Positions 45,662-58,022 of a DNA stretch of 64,000 bases are shown piece by piece (the stretch's first letter is position 1; the number at the start of each line of letters is the position of its first letter). The notes below the pieces were generated by a model. That model made no database searches. It saw nothing but the letters and a program-made list of their open reading frames with translations, and was not told where the DNA came from. Source of the stretch: Calliopum simillimum (lineage: Eukaryota; Arthropoda; Insecta; Diptera; Lauxaniidae). The stretch lies in assembly GCA_951812925.1 (NCBI GenBank), contig OX638368.1, forward strand, positions 123,279,309 to 123,343,308, read 5' to 3'. A program made the position numbers and the translations under genes.

Positions 45662-46520
45662 GCGCAATCAAGAAGAAAAATTGCTTTTGTGTTTTATCTT
45701 GTTACAAATTTATGTTCCTAAACTATTGTGTTCGCTTTTGACCTCTGAATTGTGATGATGATTTCAAATCCACAAATAACTCATCGCTTTAAAAGTATTT
45801 AGTTCACATTATAATATGTAATTCACTTTTTTAAAAAATTCACTTGTCAAACAACAATTCACTATTGCCTTTACAATATGCAAACTTAATTTTTTCACTT
45901 TATAGCAAAGATTTCAGTTAAGTTTTAATCATATCTCGACTTTAGAGACCCCTAATAAAATTTTCCGCAGAAGATTTTTGTAGAACACTTTAACACATTT
46001 TAACCCAGTATTTTATTGATAAGGGGGTCAAAAAGTCCAATAAAAACAGGATAAGATGCTCTATAAAATTGTTTCTTGCGAGATTTCGTGATGATTTGAA
46101 CAACAAGTTTTATTCAAAAGACTCAATAAATTCAATTCATGTTTTATTCATAATGAAGATTTATAGTTTTACTGTAAGGTGAAATTTCGAAAAAACGTTT
46201 TTTGAGCGTATTTTAGCAAAAAAAAAAAAAACAATATGTCGTTGATTTTAGACTCCAATTTTTATTTTATTTTTATATAACCTGATTTAAGGCGAAAAAT
46301 TTGATGTGTCCTTCGACTCATTCTGAGCTTTTTCTAGATCGTAACAAAATAAAAACCGCATCAAGCCGAGATTTTTCATAAATCGACGTTTTGCCACCTC
46401 TAAATGACCTTCAAAAAACTTAAAAAAAATCTCAGCTCACTTTTTTGACACTCTCTTTCAGATTTTTGGGCGTATTCGTGCAAATTCCAATGACGATTTT
46501 TTCTTTTTGAATTAGGCCCG
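45662..46520. other. Intergenic, repeat-derived
   Basis: The text CGACTCATTCTGAGC near 46315 is related to 27372. No exon is recognised. Confidence 0.35.
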
Positions 46521-46905
46521 CGTACAAAAAAAAAAATTCATAAACACACTGCTGAGGCTTATTGTTTTTTGATGGGAAAGAACACCGTTAAAATAAAAAC
46601 TTGGCTATATAAGGGTTATCCAGACTCTACACCAGGAAAATCGATCATTATTGACTGGTATGCTGAATTAAAGTGCGGTCATACAGACACTGATAATGGT
46701 AAACACTCTGTTTGCCCAAAATCTGCAGTTGTTCTGGAAAACATAAAAAAAGTCTACAAAATAGTTTAAGCAGACCTTGAATGAAAAGTTGATCGCCGAA
46801 ACAAACGCCTATTTTGAAACCAAACATAAATTATTTTGCAAGACTGGTTTTGAAATGTTATCGCTCTGGAATAAGACTATGTTTATGAATAAATCGACTA
46901 AAATG
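46520..46905 (+). pseudogene. Deleted mariner transposase
   Basis: The segment 46580-46765 encodes KIKTWLYKGYPDSTPGKS followed by DWYAELKCG and KSAVVLENIKKVYKIV, the N-terminal half of a mariner transposase. It is followed directly, in another frame, by EKLIAETNAYFETKHK and a short C-terminal tail. The central catalytic domain is missing. The 5' border has TTAGGCCCGCGTAC followed by an A run; no clear inverted termini are found. Confidence 0.75.
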
Positions 46906-47390
46906 TTTTTTTTGTTTTTATCATTAGATCGGGATCTTCTCAGCCGATGTGTTAGTATGCATGTTATTTTGTACCTCACATGTTTTGCCGTAGTCGAAAA
47001 TGAGACAAAATATTTCGTGTTTTCAACTTAATACCTGTTGTTTAGCTCTTTTAATGAATGTTAAAATAACATTAGTTTCAAGTAAGAAAATTTTTCCTAT
47101 CGACATGATCTGAAAATTGCTGAAAAGTAAGTATTTGGCATACATAAAAGAAAGTTCGATCCTACATTTGAATATTTAAAAATGCTTAGCTTCTGTTCTT
47201 TTCATCCGATTTTGATTAAAATTTCAGGTTTAATGTAGAAAAGTATGAGCTTTTGAACAAAAAATGAGGACGAAAAACATTTTTGAAATTTAAGTGGAAA
47301 AAATGTTATTTGAGCCGTTTTGGGGCTTAGTACACCCTTTTGGTTTTTTGAAAATATTCGACCTGAGGGTATGGTTATATCTTTTACCGT
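46906..47390. other. Intergenic, nothing firm
   Basis: AT-rich DNA with no exon or element that can be named. Confidence 0.3.
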
Positions 47391-47640
47391 TATCAAGTTA
47401 TGCATTTTTGAAGTTGTTCTTGTCACACCATATTGAGCCGCCATGAGTATGAGCAACCATGGGGAAAAGAAGTGCTTCAAAAACCCTTCCAAAGTGTTTC
47501 TTTTCACCAATAAGCGCTTCCGCGGTAAACGTTTTTTCAATAAAATTAAAAAAAAAGTACCAGCACAAGGATTTGAATCCACGACCGTCCGTGTGATAGA
47601 TAGAAACATATTCATGCCTGTTCCGAAATCCGGGTGATTT
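47390..47640 (-). repeat. SINE-like element with tRNA-type B box
   Basis: On the minus strand a B-box-like GGATTCAAATCC (about 47568-47579) is followed by a T-rich stretch and a body with CGTTTACCGCGGAAGCGCTT. Part of this body recurs near 38965-39095. An A-box upstream is degenerate. This looks like a tRNA-derived SINE, less well preserved than the one at 30068. Confidence 0.45.
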
Positions 47641-50600
47641 CAATTACTTTTCATTTGGGAGGCTTTTTGATGAAAACGTTGAGTCGTACGATAAAAAGTG
47701 TGAGAATCTCTTTGTGTAGAATTACAGGATCTACAACAAATATTGATTTTCATTACCAAAAAAGTAACCGTTTTGGGAAAATTCTTAAAATACTGCAAAA
47801 AGTCGAAAAATTCAATTTTATCGAATATTTCCTAAACGGCTTCTTTTTCGAATCATTGTGTAATCAGTTTCAATTCAATTAAACAAAAGTAAATAAATAA
47901 GAGAAAGGAAAATAGAAAAAAGAAATAAAATAATGTTGAATGAAAAAAATTAAGCAAAAAATGGATCAAAAAAAAAATAAAAAGCATTAAAAAAAAATCA
48001 CCCGAGCTGGGTTCAAACTCATGTTGTTCTTACTAACAGTGTGTAAGTGCTTCTAAATTTTAATGGGGACAATGGCTTTGAAAGTGTTTGGCTCAGAAGC
48101 GCTTGAAATTTTTCCTCTTGGGTATGTACAGAAAGGTGGCCGTTAAATTGCTCTTTGTCGACTTTCAATGATGAATGGTGTTCAATCGATTTCAAATAAT
48201 GAAATTTTTTTACAAATTCTTTCTACAACCCCTTACCTAACCTGAATGGCCCTTTTGAGGCCAAATTGCTCCTTTGGTAAAATTTCGATTACGGCAAAAC
48301 GGATTAAGCTAAATGCATTAAATTAGGCTCAGATCATACTTAGAGTTGTGATAGGAATGGGATAATGGGAATAAGAGTGATCGGTTAATGTTCACGCCTA
48401 CCTCACATACAATAAAGGTATTCCTTAAACATGTAAAAGCCTCGTAAAATCGTAAAACTGTCGAAGTTCATATTGATTTTGACAACTAATACGAGGTTTT
48501 CGAGGATTTTAAACGTTTTCAGTAATACCCTTAATGTTTTAAAAGTCATAGATATGTGATAACTGTTTCAAACTGACATTTACAATAATAAAATTAAATT
48601 CATAAATAATTTATTGTATTTTTTATTTGTCTTTTTTTTTTCTTTTTGTTTTTTATATGATTAGTAGGATCTTGATTAGAATTTTAACTTTAATTTATTT
48701 ATTGTTACTTTTTTTAATTTCGAGACTTTGATGGATGTCTACCTCCATGTCGCATGTTGAAAAAGTAAATGATATTTCACATCCTTCTTATGTATACTAT
48801 ATACTATACTAGTTGCGACATTTCTTGATTTATGTTATTGTTTTGGTTTGAATTTAATAAAAAATAATGACAATAGTAATCGTATAATCGGTAAAGCTCA
48901 ACATTTTAATCATTTTAACAGTTTTCGGCATAAAATTATTCAAAATTATGTTTTTAAATTTCTTGAATTTTTTATTTTTTTTTTTTTGGGTTTTTTTATT
49001 TTTATATATGTGTTGTTTTTTATTTGCATTAATGAGTATATAATATATAATGTATGTAGTTAATATATTTATATACGTGTGTGTATATACTATAATTTTG
49101 TATGATAGTATTGAAAATTGTTTTTTTTTTGTTTTTTTTTTTACATAAATTTTGTTTAACAGTACAATACAGACTAGCCGTCAATTAATGTGCATATTCT
49201 GAACTTATAAATTAAAATAAAGAAAAAAATGTTTCAAAATAAATGCAATGAGATTCTTGTGCAGCGAAAAGTTTTTTAGTATAAATTTACGGAATGAAAA
49301 AAAAAAAAAAAAAATTATTAAAAAAAAAAACACTTATATTAGGAATCAGTATTAAGTATGTACGAGTATATAAAACTTCTGAAAAAATTCAGTGATGTGT
49401 ATATTCAAGCTAAAGTCATTTTATAAATATTTTTTGTGTTTTCTTTTTTGCCTCATATTTTTATTAAAATTTTTGGTATAAAGAAATGCAATACATACAT
49501 ATATGTATGTATGTATGTATATTGTAAATTACTTATAATACAGTATAGAGAGGAGAGGAGGGCAAAGTTAGCAATAAAAATAATACATTAATGTTTTAAA
49601 TAGTGTATTTTAAGTCCATTATTTCACATACATTTCGACGCTGCTATACTCTCCACGATTTGATTTTGCATTATGAATGCTCAAAGTTCTAAATTGTAAA
49701 TGGTCAATATTTTTCAGAGGAACTTGGTAATATTATTATGTTAAAATGTTGATAAAGATCAAAATCTAGTTCCAAGCATTTGTATTGCGATATGTGAAGA
49801 AATGTGTCTACATATCTCCAAAAAATTTCCGTGTTGGTTGTCATGTTATTGCACGAGTATAACAATATGATGATGCATCTCGGGATCCCGCCTTATATTT
49901 AGCACCGAAAATTTAGGTGGAAAGGTTAAATCAACGTCATGCAATTTGTTTCGATCTTGTTGCATTGTATAAGTGTACGAAAAAAGGTATATATCTGTGA
50001 AAAACGACCTGTCTAAGTGCTATTCTCAAAGCATATAAAGTTTGTTAAATACAGAGGTCCTTCGAACCAATAGAACGGAATGGTATATCCACAGATTTGT
50101 TTTGATTTTTTATGTTATCTCGAAAATTTAATTGTTTTTAAATTCAATCAATAGAAAAAAGAAAAATTTTAATGACTTTGCATACTCTTCTATCGAAAAT
50201 GTTTGAAGATTAGTAATTTTTTATGTAAAAATGGTGTATTCAGATAGATATGTAAGTATATACAAAATTGAATGATTGCGGCTTTATTTAACAATTTAAC
50301 TTTTCTAAAAATATGGAATCTATATTGAAATACGTTTTGAAAACAAATTTGCATTTTTTGGTTTTTAATTTTGAAAAAATTTCTGTCGTAGTTTTTGAAA
50401 TAAGTAAAATTGAAAGAAAAAAATTTACTTAGTGAAACAAAAAAAGCAAAAAATTTCACTTAGCTATGTTGAGGACAGAACAGTAAAAACCTTTGATAAA
50501 TTATTATTTTATAAAATTGCTATTTCGTAAGATGAAATGCTGGGAATTCATAAAATTTACCCTGATCTGGTGAAAATTGTTCCGAACCAATTAAGATTGC

Positions 50601-51330
50601 ACCCGGTGTTTCTTACGGAAGTCACCTTCAGGTGCAATAACCCTGTGTGATTTTGAGATATTTTGATCTACTTAATAGTGCAAGAAATACCGTATTCTTT
50701 AGGATATCTCAAAAACCAGATAAGCTAGCGTAATTCTGGTGCCTGATACGGATTCAACATCGGAAAATACATTAAAAATTACTCTGTTTGTTGGTTTTAG
50801 TTTTTCTGGTTTTTTCGTTTAATATGGAAAATTTATGGAAAATGGAGTATTGTACCTAAAGGTTCCCAGATACCAATTCAGAAGAAAACGCGTGGGTGAT
50901 ATCCCTAAAAATTAAAATCGGCTCCACCTAGCCGTGTTAGGTCATTTACTCTATAACTTATTCACTAATGATGTAAAGATCTTTTTAGAGTTAAAGACTG
51001 TACAGACTGTGTCAAACTTCACAATGATATTTCATCTCTATTGCTATCGTTTGTTTATTCACCAGCTCAATTTTAATTTTGAAAAATGTTAGGTTCTTAC
51101 TTTTGCTCGAAAAGTGGCTCTTATTGCTTATGAGTAAAAGTACTATATTGCGCTTGTGATAGTTTTTTCAGGTTTAGTCAATTTAAAGATCTTAGTGATT
51201 AATTTGATCAAAAGTTATCTTTGATATGCATTTGGAAAATATTACCGCGGAAGCGAGCTTCCAATTTGGGTTTCTGAAACGTAATTCCAAAGAATTTTTT
51301 GATCCTTAACATTTAGGACTATCTCTTGTA
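47641..51330. other. AT-rich intergenic region
   Basis: No coding exon is seen. The sequence becomes very AT-rich at 48590-49640 with a (TATG)n microsatellite at 49502-49521. A tRNA-like phrase GGGTTCAAACTC lies near 48009 without arms that pair. Some text near 50660-50720 (AGGATATCTCAAAAACCAGA) resembles foldback family F. Confidence 0.35.
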
Positions 51331-51700
51331 GCCTGGTTATATCTCTACTAGAGTATGCGTCGGCTATATGGGAACCATTTTACGAGGTGTCGATTACACG
51401 AATTGAAAATATCCAAAAAAGCTTCATAAGATTTGCTTTGAGAAGACTGTACTATTGGGAAACTATGCCTATTTATTAGGTGCGTTGCCATTTGTTAGGC
51501 CTCCGTAGTTTATCTGATGGACGAATCTTTAAAAATATAATTTTTAGACATAATTGTTGGTAAATTTTATTCCGCCGAATTACTAGCATTAATTCTATTT
51601 AATGGTTCGGCACGTTATCTGAAGAAGTTAAATTTATTTTATATTTCTTACCATAGAACTAATTATGATTCCAATGAGCCATAGACATTTTTTCATATGA
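51331..51700 (+). pseudogene. Non-LTR reverse transcriptase remnant (3' part)
   Basis: The plus strand encodes LLEYASAIWEPFYEVSITRI followed by ENIQKSFIRFALRRLYYWE, then after a stop and small frameshift RCHLLGLRSLSDGRIFKNII. This is the conserved C-terminal region of many dipteran non-LTR reverse transcriptases (LEYAS..W.P....I..IE..Q..F.R...). Both ends and the catalytic part are missing. Confidence 0.75.
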
Positions 51701-52075
51701 CTCTCTAAGTTAAGAAACTTTGTTAATATAGTTTAAGGCATCGTTTTGTAATCTGTGAGGGTTTAAGCTGAGTAGATGGTATAAATAAATATCAGCCCAA
51801 AATCATAAAAAAGTATCAAGTACATTAGTACATGTTGGATATTAAAATCACTGTAAAAATTTATTATGACCATTAAATATGTTATAACAAAAAACTCACA
51901 AATTCCACAAATATCGGATGATGAGTTCAATGGCCAGTAGTATATCAAGATAAATAAGCCTGACTTCTGGTTTGAAAGTACAAGACCTGATTGACATTTG
52001 AATTACATACTTATAAATGGCATTCTGAAGAAAAATGTCTACTAATTTGAAAAAAAGTTTCAGTATTTTATCGCC

Positions 52076-53051
52076 ATACTTCGAGGGGCACTACTTACAT
52101 ATATTTCGGGAACTGGCAACACTAATGTCAATAGCTTAAGTCTGGCAACACCATAATAAAGTTTGACTTTTTTAGCATAAGCGTACTCACAACGTTTTGA
52201 TGTACAAGTGCTATTTGTTTTGTTTCCAGTGAGTTAAGAAAATCAATTTGGCCAAAAAATGGAACTTTCAAGAAAAGGTTTTCGTTGGATTATTTTTCAC
52301 AACTTTCGACGTGGGTTATGCCAACAAGAATGTATCCATGGATTCAGTTCTTTGTATGGCAATAAAGCACCATCAAAAACCACAGTAAATGGTTGGTATA
52401 GTGAATTCAATATTGGTCGGAGTTCGGTCACCGGCGAATTCCGTGAAGGTCGTCTAAAGTCAGCTGTTGTGCCACAAAACATCGATGCAGTGCATGAACT
52501 GATAATGAAAGATCGTCATGTTGCATATTGTGAGATAGAGGCATCCTTGCACATTAGTTCTACTCCAATACATTCGATTTTGCATGAACACTTAGTTGTA
52601 AAAAACATTTGATCTCGTTGGAAACCCCATAATTTATCAATCGCTCAAAAGAAGGCTCGCATCGTTTGGTGTTAGGAAATGATTAAAAAATTCAACCGTG
52701 GTGCTTCAAAAGACGTGTATAAGATCGTGTACGGTGAGGAATCATGGATATATGCGTATGAGTCGGGAACAAAGCAGCACCCAATGACTTCTTTTTGTTC
52801 CCGAACATCAAAGGTAAACTGCGTGGTCAACGATTTACGTGCGCCGAAGAAACATTTGAAGCGCTCAAAAACCATGTTTTGGAGGTGTCTCAAGAGGAAT
52901 TGGAAAACTGCTATGACAAATGGTTTGAACGAGTGCAAAAGTATGTATATTGATCATCAAGGGGAATATTTTGAAAAACAATAAAGCCATTTTTAATTCA
53001 AAATGTTTTTTATTATTTGCTATTCCCGAAACATAAGTAGTGCCCTACGTA
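52076..53051 (+). mobile_element. Mariner element with internal deletion
   Basis: The terminal repeats match in inverted orientation: GGGGCACTACTTACATATA at 52086 and the complement ending near 53046 (GGGCACTACTTATGTTTC). The transposase starts at the ATG at 52259 (MELSRKGFRWIIFHN), runs through GEFREGRLKSAVV and the helix-turn-helix text SSTPIHSILHEHLVVK, then meets a stop at 52610. A second part gives GEESWIYAYESG, where the family's first catalytic Asp (GDESWIY) reads Glu. It then jumps in another frame to NDFFLFPNIKGKLRGQRF and the C-terminus. The segment holding the second and third catalytic Asp is deleted, so the copy is inactive. Confidence 0.9.
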
Positions 53052-54782
53052 TAGTTGCTCATACATTAGTCAAAGGTAAAGCTCAAGTTATTATAATATA
53101 TCGGCCTATCGCTTACGAGTTGCTATCAAATGTTCTGACAACTGTAACTAGATGGATTTGTTGAAATTCCCAAATTAATTGGTTGTTATGTTCTGTAGAA
53201 ACCAGTGTCTATTTTCATAAAACTGTAAAGCTTTTTTTATTTGCTGTCATGTTCTATTTCTGAGAATCCAGAAGAGTTTCGAGCATACATTTTTCTATTA
53301 CTTACAGTCTTTGGTATAGTTTATTGACTGCGAATGTATAAAATTTGGAAAATACTTAATTTATTCAAAATAACTTTAAAAAAATTTATAATGATAATAA
53401 TAATGATGTACCGGAACTATTTAAATATTTTTAAGAATTTTAGTGAAAACCAACCAATGGGAATAAAAAAAAGATTTGTTTTAATAATGCAAAAAAAAAG
53501 AAGAACAAAATATATAAAAAGAGTGAATAAGAAAAAAACATCTCCAAATGGATGATGGTTTTTTGTTTTGTGTAAACTAAGTTTACTAAACTTCTAAGTT
53601 ACATATCGTGAATACCCTTGAACAGTATGTGAAAAGTTAGAGTTAACATGTTAAATTGCCTTACTTCCTTTGTGAATCATTCATGGACTTTTTTTGTTAA
53701 TTAAATGAAAGCGATGCTTGCAGTGCTATGTTGTTGCTGTTGATATGTTTAAATTTTCCATCTTCAATTCAATTCATTTTTTTTTAACTTTTTGCCTACG
53801 AAATACGAGTAGTCTTGAAATTTTCATATTTGCAACGAGCTTAACTATAGATTTTTCTTTTTTGTTATTTAATAAAAAGTACATACATATACATGGTTAA
53901 TTAGAAAAGTTATACAATGTAAAAATGAATACTGTTTGTATTTGTTTTTATTCTAAACCGTAAGTTTTAAAAAAAAAGAAAAAAGAAATATAAAAATTAA
54001 ATCATAAGTACATGCATATGTAAATATATTCATAAGTAGAAGGGACTAGCAAACAATGATGTTCCGCATAAATACATAATACATCATTATTCGAATATCT
54101 CTCCTAAACTTGCTCAAATTAAAGCATTTTCATTTAGCTGCATTTGCAATTATAATCTCTTAATAATTTGTTAATACATACGAATTTATACTAATTTTCT
54201 CATTACATCTATTTTATACATTTCTAAAATTACATTTAATTAATTTAATTATTGATTTATAGTATTATTTGTTTAAAATGTTTTTGTTTCTTATTTTGGA
54301 CTAATATACAGCACCACTTTATATCCTTATATGCTTGCAAATTTTTCTATTATTCATATATATATTTTATGTATATATAGTATATTTGTTAATAATATAC
54401 CATAAAATACTTGTATGTCTATATATGGCAACTATATCATTCAATTCATTTACTTATTCGTTTCATTCACTAAAATACAATACAATATATTTGTCTTAAT
54501 TTTAACTGAACAATTTTTTTTTTACAATTTTAATAGTAGGTATTATTGTATTATTTCATATATGCAACTAGTTTAGGCATTTAATGAAAAATTTTCGAGG
54601 AAAAATAAAAAAAAAACCATCTAGAGAGAATAGTTAATGCAATGTGAATGATTTAAATGAAAAATAATATTTTATAATTCCAAAGTAATATTTAAGAAAA
54701 AGCTAACAAAAAAAAAAAAAGTTAAGCATTTAGAAATTGGAATTGGGACTTTTATTTGCTAAATATTGTCTTTTTCTTTAAC
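53052..54782. other. AT-rich region, possible Neurexin 3' flank
   Basis: Extremely AT-rich DNA with many hexamers that could serve as polyadenylation signals on the minus strand. It may include the distal 3' UTR of the Neurexin gene, but nothing in the sequence proves it. Confidence 0.3.
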
Positions 54783-54785
54783 TAA

Positions 54786-54912
54786 GGGCTGATTTCACAA
54801 TGTTCAGTTAAGCCTTAACTAGAACTTGAACTGGCACTTTGACATTAAATTTCACATAGAATTTTAATTTATCTGAAAGTTAAATCTTAACTAGATATTG
54901 TGAAAACGGACG
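54786..54912. mobile_element. 127-bp MITE, relative of 39685-40086
   Basis: It starts GGGCTGATTTCACAATGTTC and ends GATATTGTGAAAACGGACG, the same termini as the 402-bp element. It is flanked by TAA on the left and CAA on the right. It is a much shorter, internally deleted relative. Confidence 0.7.
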
Positions 54913-55084
54913 CAAGTCGGTTGAAATATAACTGGCTGAAACTTATATTATTATTAGAAGAATTTTTGCTCTTTTGAATCCACTGAAAGTGTTTGTGCTT
55001 GACCCAACAAGCCTTTTTGATTTCATTGAAAAATCGGCATATCTTCGGTTTTTGTTCACTAATCTGAAAAAATCTAAGAAAAAA

Positions 55085-55320
55085 AAAAATGTCGATTATG
55101 GACCATATATTAGGGACCATGAACCGTATAGGACAGACTATAGACTATATATTTTGGACCATATATCATAAAGAGCAGATCATAGGTTATTAACCATAGA
55201 CCATAAAGTACTGATCATAGACCTTATGTTTTGAACCATATACCATAAAAGACAGATCAAAGATCATGTATCATGGACTATAGACTATAAAGGATAAATC
55301 ATAGACCATATATTTTGAAT
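55085..55320 (+). repeat. Degenerate minisatellite of ATAGACCATA-type words
   Basis: Roughly a dozen copies of words such as GGACCATATAT, ATAGACCATA and AAAGGACAGATCA follow each other with irregular spacing. Confidence 0.6.
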
Positions 55321-55647
55321 TATTACTTTTTGCCACAGCTTTTAAATAATTTTTCCTATCCCGGATTGGGCTATCAAGAAAATGGTCAGCCAATTTTACG
55401 TGCTCTTAGCTCTATAGGATTTATAAATTTCATAAAATTTTTTAAAATGTTTTTTATTAAACTCATTTATAATATTCGTAATATGGGAACTCTTCTATAA
55501 TCGGAATGAGCATAGTTCAACGAAATCATTAATAAAAGGTGTTCCAACAGTAAGTATGGTACTTTGTTATCGATTAAAATCTGCATTATCGAACCTTGTC
55601 CGCCATATTTTGTATCATTTTCATCGTGGCAGTATAGGATTTTTGCT

Positions 55648-56312
55648 ATGGATCGCTACACGAAAGAACAACGCATTAAAATCGTTGAGTTTTATATCTT
55701 AAATTCCAAGTCAATTCCAAAAAATGCAAAAGCCTTATTTTCGGATGAGGCACATCTCCACCCCTCGGCGGCTATATTAACAAGCAAAACTGCCGTATTT
55801 GGGGCTCAGAAAATCAACAAGTGAACGTGGAGAGGCCAATGCATCCACAGCGACTCACTGTTTGGTGCGGTTTATGGGTCGGGCCGGTTTTCTTCGAAGA
55901 TGAGGACAGAAACACCAAAAATTTAATCTCTGAGCGGTACCACACTATGTCGGAGAACAATTTTGTGCCAGAGGTTGAATCTCAGGGTCTGGACGATATG
56001 TGGTTTCAACAGGGCGACGCTACACCACACATAACTCGCCTTAATTCGGACTTTTTGCGTCGGCAATTCCCGAACCGTGTAATGTCTCGTCACGGTGATG
56101 TGAATTGTCTGCCCAGATCGAGCGATTTGACGCCGTTTGACATTTTTCTGTGTGGTTACATGCAAAATGTCTTTGAAAATATGTCTGAAAGTGTGAGATA
56201 TCTAATGAATAGTCGCGTTGAACATATCTGCGAAACAATTTTCCACAATAACGAACGCAATAAAATATTTGAAAAAATTCCAAACCGTTTGTCTTTTATT
56301 CCAAATCAATAG
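55648..56312 (+). pseudogene. Deleted Tc1/mariner-superfamily transposase
   Basis: It starts MDRYTKEQRIKIVEFYILNS, then jumps directly to FSDEAHLHPSA, so the DNA-binding part is deleted. A frameshift near 55822 leads to PMHPQRLTVWCGLWVG, WFQQGDATPHITRLN and SSDLTPFDIFLCGYM. The second catalytic motif normally reads QQDGAT; here the Asp and Gly codons are exchanged (QQGDAT), which should misplace the Asp. The gene ends at 56312. It is inactive. Related to the fragment at 6385-7330. Confidence 0.8.
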
Positions 56313-57131
56313 AAAATAAGTTTCATGAAAATGCCTAATGAAACGATTTACTACATCTTATTCCAGCTTTTCTATAGTCTCGAAATCTGTTCCGAAAGCA
56401 AAACCAAGCTGCTCGTTTTTTAAAATGAGGTCAAAAACCGGTTTATTTGAAAAAACACAACAAACTATTGTATAACAAAAAAAAAAAAAAAAATGTGGTT
56501 TTATATATTAGTGCTTCATCCGAAACCAGTCCCGAATACCTCTATCATGTATGGTTTTTGAGATATTCTTACCTAAAAGTTCAAAAACGCAATTTTTTAG
56601 GTTATATAGAGGACGCACGAAATTGTTTTGCTATTTTCTATTGAGTGTATCGGTTAGTACTAATACTCGTCTTCAAAATAAGCTGTGAAATAGTGATGTA
56701 TGATTTTTTCTTAAAAAGTTATGACTACTTTAAAATGACTCATGAAAGCTAAAAATCTCCATGGACCATGGTGTATAACTTTTTAAGAAGAAATCATACA
56801 AGACTAACACATAGCATATTTTGAAGACAAAGTATAGTACTAGGCGATGTATTTAATAGAAAAGAGCTAAACAATGTCGAGCGTCATCTATACAACCTCA
56901 AAAATCGTGTTTTTGAGCTTTCAGGTAAGAATATCTCAAAAACCATAAGTGATTGAGGTATTTCGAGACTTGTATCGGATTAAAAACAAATAAAAAAGAC
57001 TATTTTGGTTATGATTTGTTATTTTTTCATGAAATGTACCGTTTTTCTACCAGATTTCAAAACTTTGAAAGAGCTGGAATATAATGCCGTGAATTGTTTC
57101 ATTAGGCATTTTCATGAAACTTATTTTTATT
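56313..57131. repeat. Foldback family F, 820-bp palindrome
   Basis: The left arm (56313-56765) and right arm (56770-57131) are inverted copies of roughly 75-80 percent identity by eye. Shared phrases are AAGTTTCATGAAAATGCCTA at the outer ends, TATGGTTTTTGAGATATTCT, and TTCTTAAAAAGTTAT near the centre. The centre is TCCATGGACCATGG. It directly abuts the dead transposase at 55648-56312. Relatives: 36350-36800 and 41440-41660. Confidence 0.8.
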
Positions 57132-58022
57132 AAAAGGTAGGTGTGCCTATGATCGATAGAAAAAGAAGCTCCAAGAAAGTTTTGGAAATTTTTCATAAAG
57201 TTGGATACACGTATCACATACATTTCAAATTAAGATATATTTTTCGAATAAATTGACTATAAACGAATTTCGGATCGAGCGTCATGGCTTATTTCGAATA
57301 GTAAAAAATTTTTCAGAGCGCTAAGTTTCAGAGGGATGCATGTAAACGTAATGACCTTAAATATAAATTTAAAGTGCTATTATGATAGTTTGATAACAGG
57401 CAAACTTTTCTCTCCTTTACGCCTTTGCAAATTAATAGTGAAAAAAAGATATATACAAATTCAAAACAGAAGAAAGTACCATTGTAAAAATGAGCATGTC
57501 TGATTAAGCAGTTAACATTTACAAAAAACTGTTGTACTTTGTTTATTGAAAGATGTGGCGGGAATGTACTACATCGGAGAGGAAAATATTTTTTACAACA
57601 TAAGAACAAGACAATTTTGACTAAATATAATGGGTTTTCACACAAACTCTTCAAACCATAATGCGTATTCTCGTATTTAACATTCGCGACTTAATACCTT
57701 ACTTAATGTTACACCTGTTGTGTGAAAACCCATGTTAAGTAAATTTTATAGTTACAATACTTCTGTTTACTAACTTTGTGTATTTATTGTATTTTGTTGT
57801 TGTTTGTTTTTGTTTTTATGTGTTATGTGTAAGTATCTATGTATATATGTATGTATATTATAATATTTGTACATTATATATATTTTATTCATTTGGTTTT
57901 TTTTTATTATTTCTTAATCGAGTATTGTTTCATTTTCAGTTAAATTTATTGCTAATTTGACATTCTTTTGTGTTATTTCATTTTGTTTTTATTTTTTGCA
58001 TTTATTCCACTACTTTAATCAT
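57132..58022 (-). other. Probable 3' UTR/flank of Neurexin-1
   Basis: This lies directly downstream (minus strand) of the Neurexin stop codon. AATAAA hexamers on the minus strand begin 17 bases after the stop (58001-58006) and recur. The true 3' end cannot be decided. Confidence 0.4.

Noticed and set aside
47995..48060. Second tRNA-like B box GGGTTCAAACTC
   Set aside because: Its flanks do not form a T arm and no A box is seen.
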